Assembly (NCBI GenBank): GCA_010909165.1
Contig: MU008159.1
Location: 2,108,001 to 2,172,000 of the forward strand
Direction of reading: 5' to 3'
Source of the DNA: Anthoceros angustus
Taxonomy: Eukaryota; Streptophyta; Anthocerotopsida; Anthocerotales; Anthocerotaceae
Length of the DNA: 64,000 nt
Position numbers and translations under genes: made by a program. Below, in pieces: positions 23,022 through 32,225 of this stretch; position 1 is the stretch's first letter, and the number at the start of each line of letters is the position of its first letter. The notes below the pieces were generated by a model. That model made no database searches, was not told the origin of the DNA, and was given only the letters and a program-made list of their open reading frames with translations.

Positions 23022-24884
23022 TCACGCCCTTCCTCGCCTGCTCCTTGTCGCTACTCCAGCTGTAGCCCCACCTGCTGACGCTAATGCTACTGCAGCTGCC
23101 TCCACCTTCTCCCACTCGAAACGGCCCGGAAGTGGCACCTCGTTCACGGGATCAAAATTGTATCTGCACGAACGCACGCCCGCAAGTGGCAAAATTTTCA
23201 AAACACGGACGCGTCAGTGCAAGCAGAATTGGAAACGGAAGCGGAAACAGAAGAACCCAAAGGCGAGACTGACAACTGACTAGTGCCCAACAACTCACTC
23301 ACCCTTGGGAGAAGCGTTGACGCTCCCGGTCCTCGGCCGCAGCGAAAAAGTCCTCCAGCTCGGAAGCGGATGGAGCTTCGAAGAGGCGGCGGTGCGAGGC
23401 GGGTCGCCAATCGGCAGCCCCGTTCCCGATCCCGTTCCCGTTCCCGTCCTCGTCCCCGTCCCTGTCTCCGTTCCCGTCCTCGTCCCCGTCACGGGAAGTG
23501 CGCAGGCGAGAGCAGGACTGCGGGGCGTCGCCGTCCTGCTCTTTCCGGTAACTGGTGGGCGTGCGTTCCCGAACGTTCCTGGACCTGGCGCTGCTGCGTG
23601 TCCACGGCCGCGATCTGTCAGCCACCACACGAACTCAAGAAAGGAAAAGGAAAGGAAGGGAAGAGAAGGGCAAGCAAGGAAAGGCAAGCGAAGGCAAGGC
23701 AAGGAAAGGCAAGCGAAGGCAAGGCAAGGGCACACACACACAACATACTTGGCAGCAACTGCAACTGCATCGAATTGCGCAAACCCGTGTACCTGGCAAG
23801 GTCCATGGCAGAGTATCCGTCCTGCTCGGCGTTGTCACCAATTGCGTTCTCCCCGCAAGACACCTCCACCTCCACCTCCACCTGATGAAGAAGAAGCCAG
23901 GTCATAGATGGGGAGAATTCTCAGAACACGCATTTGCTTCTGTCTGCCTTTCTCGGACAAGGCCAAGTGACAGCTCAATCGTTCGGACAGCAACAGCAGG
24001 GAAAAAAAGGAAGTTGTGTGCAACAAGTTTCCTTGTAGAGAGAAAGGAAGCATGGGGCCCGCTGCGCTGCCTTGCGCCCACAACTCAAAAAATCAGGTTC
24101 AGATTGGGCGAGAGCCTAGCACCGAACCCGAACACCCGAACACCCGAACACCCGAACACCCGAACCCGGCCAAAATGCCACTAACCTCAGGGCTTTGGAG
24201 ATGAGCATCCGGCACGGCCTCCTCCTGCTGTCGCTCTTGCTGATGCTGGAGCTCTCTGGCTTTGTCTACTTTGCTTCTCGCATTGCTGCGGGTGTTGGGG
24301 GCTTTCCGCTTTGGCTCAGGCTCAGGCTCCGGCTCGGGCTCGGGCTCGGGCTCAGGCTCCGCCGCTTCCCCGCCTTCCGCGGCTATGGAGTCCCTGGCTG
24401 ATGCGGCGGCCGGCCTGGTTCTTGGGTGCCTGGCTTCCTTCAATTGGGCGTTGCCGCTGCTTCTGGCCTCTGAAATTACTCTGGCTTCTGCGGAAGCGCG
24501 GCGTCTGATGTTCATTGGCCTGTCCGGCGCTTCGCTGGCCTTGTCCGCCTGACTCTTCCTGCTGCGCAACAGGTAGCAGGTGGAAGTGGAATTGGGCTCC
24601 CCAGGCTGCTTCCGCTTCTGCTTTTGCTTCTGCTTCTGCTTCTGCTTCTGCTGCGGCTGAGCCTGCGTGGGCGTCGGCGGCTGATCGTCCGTCGGAACCG
24701 GAACCGGAACCGGAACCGGAGCATCCTGTCCGGCGGACCCCTTGGCTGCCTCCTCCTGCTGCTTGCGATCCAGTTCCAAGGCCAGAGTTCTGGCTCGAGT
24801 TCGCACCCCCGTCGTCCCTTGTTGCGTCACATCCATCACGGCCACTTCTTCCACGCTTTTCTGCTTCCTCATATACTTGCCCAT
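23022..24884 (-). CDS. KRP: KRP/ICK cyclin-dependent kinase inhibitor
   Basis: Plant Kip-related protein, a nuclear inhibitor of CDK-cyclin D complexes. Exon 1 (24884-24186) opens with the family signature MGKYMRKQKSVEEVAVMDVT and GVRTRARTLAL. Exon 2 (about 23900-23800) has SCGENAIGDNAEQDGYSAMD. Exon 3 (about 23625-23296) carries the CDK-binding start PSASELEDFFAAAEDRERQR. Exon 4 (acceptor near 23158) completes the conserved box with YNFDPVNEVPLPGRFEW and, unlike most KRPs which end near that box, adds about 30 residues ending in TRSRRGRA; TGA is at 23022-23024. Exon 1 has long dipeptide runs: PV repeats, QK repeats and a PE run of about nine units; exon 2 has EV repeats and exon 3 an acidic Asp/Gly/Asn run. 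The kinase-inhibitory C-terminus is intact, so the protein should work. Exact borders of exons 2 and 3 are approximate. Confidence 0.87.
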
Positions 24885-26829
24885 GCTAGCTCGTCATCCA
24901 CACTCTCCAATTGCACCGCCCACAATGCGCAAATCGGCAAGCAAGCTACGTGTCGTCCCACATCTCTAGCTGCAAGCCCTTGGCTACGGACATGAACCCT
25001 CGCCGCCTCCAATCTGCTCGCCTGTTATCCTGGCCACGCAGGGTGTCGCACACGAGAGTTAATCGACAAGCCGCCGGGAAGCGAGCACGGGCTTTGTAAG
25101 CAGACGAGGGAGGAGAAGGAAGTGCAGCCGGTGTTGATGTCCGGATCATGACGCACTCACGCACCCTAGGCTCGAGCTTGCAAGATACACCTCCTCACAG
25201 CAGTCCTGCCCCTGCTCATACGCAACACAAGCAGCGGTGCGTCAGTCCAAGGAAATCGGACAACACACAGACCAGTGCGACGCTCAACAAAAAACCACAA
25301 GATACCTTCCGATGCCCAATTGGCCATGGGCAGAGACGCCGAACACAGGGACAGCTCCAGATGACTGATTGCTACTTGAACCCAGAAAGCGACCGCGAGA
25401 GCTAGCCCAGCTGGAAGCCTGAGAAGCACCTGCAGGGCGAGGGCGATGAAGCAGGCGGGTGAGGGCAGCCCAATTCGAAGCTCCCGACATCGGGAGCCGG
25501 GCAAAGAAGGCAAGCAGGGCCGTAAGCAGGAACAGAGAACGTTCGCAGAAATGACGACATGGTGGATCACGCAAGAGATGTACAAACGGGGAGGTGGCCC
25601 ACGCCTCCCATGCACGCGCACAGCAGCAGGCAGGACACTAACTGCCCAAGCAAATCCAAGGACCACAGCGATCGATCCCATCGCCCGACGCACAGGAGGC
25701 AGACATGGACTTGGACACAAATTCAAAAAGCACAGCAGCATCCGCAACCGCGGCACTGACCCGAAGCAGCCGCACCAAACGGACGCGAGTGAAGGAGGCA
25801 GGAGGCGGGAGATTGTCCCGGGCCCGGGCCCAGCTACAGCTACAGAGCTTCAGCTTCAGCTTCAGCTTCAGGTAAAGCTTGAAAAGCCCATTCAAGGCCG
25901 AAGCTGCAGGGCGAAGGGAAGAGAAAGGAAAAACAGAAATGCTTGGACAGGAAAGGCAAGGCAAGGCCAGGCAAAGGCAAGGCGAGGCCGAGGCCAAGGA
26001 GGAAGAGGAGGAGGAGGAGAAGGCGCCCGGGGCGGGGCCAGGCAGGCTCCGCTCCCCTTCCCTCTCCTCCCCTCCCCTCCCCTCCAGAGCCGGCTCCAGT
26101 CCCAGCGCCCGGTCTAGACGTGGCCGCCGCCTGCGCGCAGGCGCACGGTAGCTGGGGGAAGGTGTAGAGCGGGCGGTCCCAGCCACCAGCGCGTGGGCCT
26201 ACAGACGTGATACGTTACATCATAGTCGTACACACAAACGGCTCTCTTCTGCCGGGTCCCATCACCGCCGCTTTCTTCATTAATGAGACGCCTAGGTGAA
26301 ACGCGTTTCACCCAGCCCGGCCCCGGTTAATGCCTCGCCTCTGGTTCGCGTCCGGAATGCCCCGAGGCTGGGCTGGGCCGGGTATTTCTTCCCGTTGGCG
26401 CCATTAAGAGGCCCCTCCCTCGGCCAGGGAATCTCCTACCGCGCCAAATTCAGTGCCCAAACTCCTCGAATCATTCCACAATATTAATTTCGTCTTCAGG
26501 GACGGGGACGGGGACGGGGACGGGGACTCCTCTGGCTCTGGCTCCTCGCTCCCTCGCTCCCTCGCTCCACTCCGCAGCAGCACGTCAAAGGAGTAAGGCC
26601 ATCGGGCCAACACTCTGAATATAATAATACGATGTTATCGATTTGGGTTTGGATTTGATTTGATTTGAGTTGAGTTGAGTTCGTACGGGTCTGGGTAATG
26701 GGTTTGGGTCTGAGATTCCGATTTCAGCTACGCCGCCCACCCATTTTTTATACGATTAGTACCACTTTTTGCCCAAGCTACATTCTTGAAACTCTGTTAT
26801 TTGCCGTGGTCTAGGATAAGATAAAAATA
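24885..26829. other. GC-rich KRP upstream region with simple repeats
   Basis: Probable promoter and 5' UTR of the KRP gene. It is rich in simple sequence: AGCTTC repeats near 25845-25870, purine-rich AGGCAAGGC runs near 25960-26000, GGAGGA and CCTCCC tracts (26000-26090), and GGGGAC repeats near 26500-26525. An E2F-like core (TTTGGCGC on the minus strand) is at about 26441-26450; E2F sites are expected in cell-cycle genes, but its distance makes this a weak call. The long ORFs here, including one of 223 codons, are low-complexity shadows. Confidence 0.4.
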
Positions 26830-26831
26830 TA

Positions 26832-27361
26832 CAGTCCACCCCCCCTAATTGGGACTGGTTCGGAGTGCCTTTAGAGGTCCCATTAAGGGAGGTGTCCCGA
26901 TTATATTTTCTCTATTTAAAAATAATAAAAATATTATAAAATCTAAAAAATCAAAAAATATCCAAAAACAAAGAAAATTTTAAATTTTGATTGATAGGTT
27001 TCACTAAAATAACTTTTACCACTTTTCTATATAGTTGTTTGAAAGCTAGCGCTTTCTCTAAGCAACATAAAAAACCTATACCTATCATAAAGGAAAAAGC
27101 TTAGCTTAAGAGTCTTCAATCACACCTAAAAGTCTATTGTGCTCAAATAATCGATTCTTTTTCTTTCTTTTTAATTTTTAGTAAAAAAATAGAAATCCCA
27201 TTTAGGAGGTGAAACTAACATGAATGTATGTTTCAAAAGATCCCAATTATCATTTAGGGAAAATCCCATTTATTACATTGTAAACTAAAGGGAGTAGGAT
27301 GGGAGGTCCCATTTAGAGAGGAATCCCATTTATAGAGTTCCCAATTAGGGGGGGCCGACTG
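26832..27361. mobile_element. pogo/mariner-like MITE
   Basis: A 530-base AT-rich element bounded by 23-base terminal inverted repeats that match at 21 positions. Both ends read CAGTC, then two variable bases, then CCCCCCCTAATTGGGA. A TA dinucleotide directly abuts each end (26830-26831 and 27362-27363), as expected for the TA target duplication of Tc1/mariner/pogo transposons. Inside there is no transposase ORF, but subterminal blocks such as TCCCATTTA recur in both orientations. It is therefore a non-autonomous element, probably moved by a pogo-type transposase encoded elsewhere. Confidence 0.88.
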
Positions 27362-27411
27362 TAGATAGGATAATTCCCTCTATCCACCATAGACAATACC
27401 ATAGGTCCCAT

Positions 27412-27666
27412 CTATGTACGGATTTGCTCAAGTATGGCTTGGCTTTTAGAAGTGAGGGTTTTCCCATCCAATCTTCCTTCGATGGCACTTGTTGATTTGC
27501 TCAAGCTCTTTGACTGCCCATTTGAAGTGAAAGTCTTCCCGAGTTTTCCCTCCTCCGGTCTCCCACTCAACTTGCTCATTTGGTCGAAGCTATGATATGC
27601 CAATAGAAGTAATCTCCCCGCTCGACTAAAATCAACAACAAAGGTGAAAGAAATTGAAAATAGCAT
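27412..27666 (-). CDS. Small unrecognised ORF with internal repeat
   Basis: ATG at 27666, 84 residues. The C-terminal part has two imperfect copies of a ~25-residue block, GKLGKTFTSNGQSKSL and GRLDGKTLTSKSQAIL. I recognise no family. It lies immediately next to the MITE and could be a decayed repeat rather than a gene. Confidence 0.2.
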   Translation of the reverse strand: MLFSISFTFVVDFSRAGRLLLLAYHSFDQMSKLSGRPEEGKLGKTFTSNGQSKSLSKSTSAIEGRLDGKTLTSKSQAILEQIRT

Positions 27667-28370
27667 TTGAGACTTGGAGAGCCCAAATCCTTAGAAACAC
27701 AGGACTGACATTTCACAGGTGTGAAATGTACATAGCTAACACATTTTAAGAAGTTATTGTTACAGTAGCCATAATCTGAGATGTGCAGTCCGAGGAATAC
27801 GGTATAGAAAAGGTGGAAAATTATGTGACAAGGGCCCGTTGGACCCCTCGAGAGCGATTCCCGATCTTGTGGTGCGTGCAGGAAGGCGCCTGGACGCCTG
27901 GCCTGTCCCTGCTACCTGGTAACCTGACAGCCGCGGCTGCCAACCGTGCTTCGTCGACGATCAGAGTTTGTAGTTTATAGACGTCTGACTTGTCCCCTCG
28001 CCGCACGCTCATGAGACAACATGGCCTGGAGGCTCCCAGCTCCGACGAATGATTTGACCCCTTCATTCCCTTTCTCGGAGACCCCACCTGTTACATACAT
28101 GTACATCCAGCCACTCCCGGTACACATGCGGTACAAGCTGCGCTGCAAGCGTTGCATTCCAAGACCCCACTTCCAGGAGTGTGAGGACACAGCGTCCGGG
28201 TGGAACAATCTACAAAAGCGTGCGTCTAAGTTCCAGCTCTTCCCTGTGGCTTCCCGGGGGCCATTGTTTTCCTTCCGTCTCGTCCAGTTTAAGTTACCAG
28301 GCGATGTACATATGTAGGTAGGTCTTCGTCGGGAACAAAAAGGGAAGCAAACTTAAGGTCCGGAATTAAA
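27667..28370. other. No gene seen
   Basis: Several short ORFs on both strands, none with a recognisable domain. The tRNA gene begins just to the right. Confidence 0.4.
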
Positions 28371-28441
28371 GGCCCCACCGAGATTCGAACTCGGGCTCTT
28401 GGATTCAAAGTCCAATGTCGTAACCACTAGACTATGGGGCC
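28371..28441 (-). tRNA. tRNA-Gln (UUG)
   Basis: 71 nucleotides read on the minus strand. The acceptor stem GGCCCCA pairs perfectly with TGGGGCC. The D arm has TAGTCTAGTGGTTA (A box), the anticodon stem TTGGA/TCCAA encloses loop CTTTGAA with anticodon TTG (plus positions 28406-28408), and the T arm has GAGTTCGAATCTC (B box). This matches eukaryotic nuclear tRNA-Gln. No intron. CCA is not encoded, as usual. Confidence 0.95.
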
Positions 28442-28495
28442 GGGCTCGAACATATCAAGTTCTATTTTTTAATTTCTATCTGTTATACAAGACAG

Positions 28496-28580
28496 TAGAA
28501 GAAGAAGAAGAAGAATTTTATTTAAGTCCACTAGACGGATTTCGTCATGGGACTGATTTGTCATACATACAAAGAAAGTA
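28496..28580. repeat. Dispersed repeat, short copy
   Basis: A GAA-run followed by GAATTTTATTTAAGTCCACT and GACGGATTTCGTCATGGGAC. The same order of blocks occurs at about 45883-45970, so this is a member of a dispersed repeat family. It is truncated compared with the second copy. Confidence 0.6.
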
Positions 28581-29676
28581 TATTGAAAAATTAACCGCTA
28601 TTCTGAATCTGGCCTGAGAACTAGTGACGTGAACCATTATGTAAGTCGAGTAACGCTAAGGGGAAAGAAGCTGGAGTGCAGATTTTAACAGCCCCCCTTT
28701 GTTATAAACTTCAGCTTGACCATTCCTAACAAATTCAGCATAGAGATACTTCCAAAGGCTTTCACCTTCAATAGCTTCACTGTATAGTCCCCTTAGCGAT
28801 GGTGAGCTTTGGCGACCTTAGGGGTCTCCTCTAGTCGGTCCCATCTCAACGACCCATCTCTAGTAGGTACTCAAACTTGTAGTCTCGTTAGCAACTGCAA
28901 CGGGCAACTTCAGGTTTGCTTGTTTCTTGCATCGGGCAGGTACGCGGATTGAGACACAGCCCCTCATTGACGCGATCCACACTGCCCACGCTCTTTCTGC
29001 CGATTCCTGGCTCCGGGCTGCTGGTGTGCTGGTGTGCTGGGCACCTCATCCAATGCACCCTTGTTGGAAACCGGAATAATCAATGTCATGTAGGATAGCT
29101 TGGTTACGAAGAGAGTGACGACATCACAGACTTCCCAAGTGCCCACTCCCTTTCACCACCATGGAGGCTACAAATGTCTGCTCTGCAGACTCCCTTCCAC
29201 CACCATGGAAACTACGAAAGTCTGCTCTGCCCACCATGTAGACTACGAGTCTCCGACCTGCAACGTACGGTACGACGAATGTATTGACGCCAGTAAAGAG
29301 TGGCAGGGCAAGTGGAGAACTGTGGAGCTTATATGTGATGTATCTGGATGGGGGGTGTTCTTGGTCACCAGTCACCAGGACTCCGGGCTCCGGAGGGCCC
29401 ATTGTAAGGACGGTGCGAGGCCATGTGGGCAGTCAAAACAGGCCGCACTGCACACTCTCTCTGATTGCCACGAGTTGGCATGAATTGCGGGCAAGCGGCG
29501 ACCGGAAGCACTCGCGCAGAGCCAACGGGAGGAGCATTACCAGGAGGAAGCGGAGGCCGGGTGTGCTGAGGAGAGAAGCGCTCCAGATCGATGTCTGCCA
29601 GAAAGCGCTGCTTCAACACTGAGTCGCCAGGATCCTCAGTTCCAGATCCCTCCAGGGGCTTGCAGAAGCCGGGGAG
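28581..29676. other. No gene seen; upstream of WAK-like kinase
   Basis: No coherent gene model. Near 29155-29260 a block reading CACCACCATGGA with CAAATGTCTGCTCTGC or a close variant recurs two or three times, a small imperfect tandem duplication. The right end is the presumed promoter of the receptor kinase gene. Confidence 0.4.
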
Positions 29677-32103
29677 ATGCGCGCCTCCGCAAGCTGGATG
29701 CAAGTGACAGGCATCTTCACCTTCCTGCTTGCATTGCAGGCTGCGCCACCGGGGGCGCTGGCTGTTTCCTGCCCCGGTTGCGGGGAGCTGGTGGTGCCGT
29801 ATCCGCTCAGCACAGGGGCGGGGTGCGGGCAGCCGCAGTACGGGCTCCTGTGCCTCAACGGCAGCCTCGTCTTCCCGGCCAAGTCCGGGAACTACAGCGT
29901 GCTCAGCGTCCACGGGCCGTCCCGGACCCTGGTGCTGGAGTCGCCCCGCATCTTGGGGCCGGGCTGTTCGTCCCCGGATCTGCTCCGGGGTGGCCTCACC
30001 ATTGACGCCGCCGCCCCCTTCGTGCTTTCTGCTTCCAACACCATCTTCCTGCTCAACTGCACGGAACAGATATTTCTGTCCCCGCTCAACTGCTCCTCCG
30101 CCAGCCTGTGCCATTCGTATCTGTCTCAGGTGAGGTATGGTACCGGTGATGGCATCCGTTCGATGCTCGATTTGCAGCAGCACCAGATCTGATGTGGGCT
30201 GGAGTGGTGAGTCTGGGGCCAACGCTGCAGTGGGCTGTGACAGGGCCCGGGCCCGTCCCTGTCGGAAGGTTGCTCCACGGACCTCATCTGCTGCACCTTC
30301 GAGTCCGGGGGTCCGACTACCTCCAACGGCATCCCCTTCCAAGAAGGAGTCTGTTCTGCCTACGTGAGCGTCGTCGACCTCAACAGCACCCAGAGCCCCG
30401 CCTCCTGGGAGTATGGCATTCAGCTCACCTGGAGCCCCGCGCCGTTGCCTCCCTGCACCTTGGGGACGCCTGGCCAGTGCGGCCAGCACTCGCAGTGCGT
30501 GAGCGTCGGGAGCAACTCCAGCAGGGGGGCTGCCTCCTCTGCTGTCTGCCAGTGTGATTCAGGATTTGTCTGGACTGATGGTGCATGCGTTCCCGGTGAG
30601 CTCACATCACTTGCAACTCTGCGATGGCGCAACAGTTTGGAAATCCGCATTGCCCATGCCTGCTAACCATGTGCGTGGCTGCTGCCTCTGGTTTTGCTCC
30701 TGCCAGGCTGCACAAATGGATCCTGCTCCACACGCAAGCGGCATCTCGCTCTTTCCATTGCAGGTAAGCTCATTGAGCAACATGCTATGATTCTCTGGCA
30801 AATGCCGGGCGTTGAGCCTACCTGCCTAACCGTATGTGTTGCCAGCAGCAGTGTCGCTGGCAGCCGTGCTGTTCCTGGCAGTGGGCGGAGTGGTGTCCAC
30901 CCTCGCGTGCCGGCGGCGGCGGTTTGCCAAGCAGGTGGAGTCGGCCAGGATAAAGGAGCTGTCGGACCTGCTCAGCCAGGGCAGCATCGGGAGGGCGGCC
31001 AAGCTGTACACGGCCAAGGAGATGAAGCGGGCCACCAACGGGTTCGCGCCGGACTGCGTGCTGGGGGTGGGCGGCTTCGGGGAGGTATACAAGGGCCGCC
31101 TGGACGACGGCACTCTGGTGGCCGTGAAGACGGCCAAGATCGGCAACATACGAGGCGAGGAGCAGGTGGTGAACGAGGTGCGCATTCTGTCGCAGGTCAA
31201 TCATCGGAACCTGGTCCGGCTGCTGGGCTGCTGCGTGGAGATGGCGCAGCCGCTGCTGGTGTACGAGTTCGTGCCCAACGGCGCGCTGGTGGACCACCTC
31301 AGGCCCAACAAGGCGAGTGCCCATGGTGGGCAGGTTCGGGACGCCATCGTCCTCCCCTGGGGCGCCCGTCTGCGCATCGCGCTGCAGACAGCAGAGGCCC
31401 TGGCTTACCTCCACTCGGCGGCCTCCACGCCCATCTACCATCGAGACGTTAAGTCTTCCAACATTCTGCTCGACCGGGACCGCAACGCCAAGGTCTCCGA
31501 TTTCGGCATCTCCCGCCTCGCATCCCTCGACCTCACCCACGTCTCCACCTGCGCGCAAGGAACCCTCGGGTGTGTGTTAATCTCATGCTTGCGTTTGTGG
31601 GTACCATGGGCGTGATGATGTGCTGTTTCAACAAGCTTGACATAACAGTGGGTGCCTTCTGCCTGTTGTGTAGGTATCTGGATCCCGAGTACTACAGGAA
31701 CTACCAGCTCACGGACAAGAGCGATGTCTACTCCTTCGGTGTGGTGCTCCTGGAGCTGGTGAGCTCTCAGCAGGTCATCGACTTTTCCAGGGACCAGGAT
31801 GATGTGAACCTGGCCATGTACGCTCTCCGCCAGAATGAGGCCGGGAAGCTCATGGACTTTGTCGACCCCAAGCTGCGAGACGCCGCCTCTCCTACTAGGG
31901 ACGACACAATTTTGGCAGTGACGCTGCTGGCTCTGCGCTGCCTGCAACAGTCGCGGCTGGACAGGCCTTCCATGAAGGAGGTTGTGGAGGAGCTGCAGCA
32001 TCTGGAGGATGTGGAGTTGTGTGGGCACCCGCTCCCCTGGGGGCCTCTGCCGTCCCGACTCACCACCACCTTCCCCGACTCACCCTACGATTCCGATCCC
32101 TGA
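29677..32103 (+). CDS. Wall-associated kinase-like receptor (WAKL)
   Basis: Receptor-like kinase of the WAK-like group. Five exons join in frame: 29677-30129, 30244-30595, 30707-30763, 30846-31569, 31674-32103. The N-terminus has a signal peptide (MRASASWMQVTGIFTFLLAL), then a cysteine-rich GUB_WAK-type ectodomain (SCPGCGELVVPYPLS, CGQPQYGLLC, CGQHSQC, CQCDSGF), a membrane helix (SLAAVLFLAVGGVVSTLAC) and a Ser/Thr kinase domain. Kinase landmarks are intact: GVGGFGEVYKG, VAVKTA, catalytic HRDVKSSNILL, metal-binding SDFGISRLAS, YLDPEYYRNYQLTDKSDVYS. It is an RD kinase. Such receptors sit in the plasma membrane and sense cell-wall or developmental/defence cues; the ligand here is unknown. It ends with a short Pro/Ser-rich tail. 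The region is GC-rich, causing long antisense shadow ORFs. Confidence 0.9.
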
Positions 32104-32225
32104 CAAACCTCTCCACCTCCGGTTTACTGCGCCTCGTGTGCAAAATGGCACCGCAGTGGCTGAAGGATGTACAAACTGTGAAGCACATTCGCTCTCGCAT
32201 TTAACCTAGACATTCATCCTTCTAG

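Noticed and set aside
25446-26117. A 223-codon plus-strand frame upstream of KRP
   Set aside because: Built mostly from simple repeats (LQ, RRG, purine tracts); no motif, no splice context.
26437-26452. E2F-like site as a KRP regulatory element
   Set aside because: The 8-base core fits, but it is about 1.5 kb from the start codon, single, and expected by chance in GC-rich DNA; mentioned only within the upstream region.
29365-30489. A 374-codon open frame on the minus strand
   Set aside because: Antisense shadow of the first exons of the WAK-like kinase, with no domain of its own.
30818-31558. A 246-codon minus-strand frame
   Set aside because: Exactly opposite the kinase domain exon of the WAK-like gene; codon-phase shadow.
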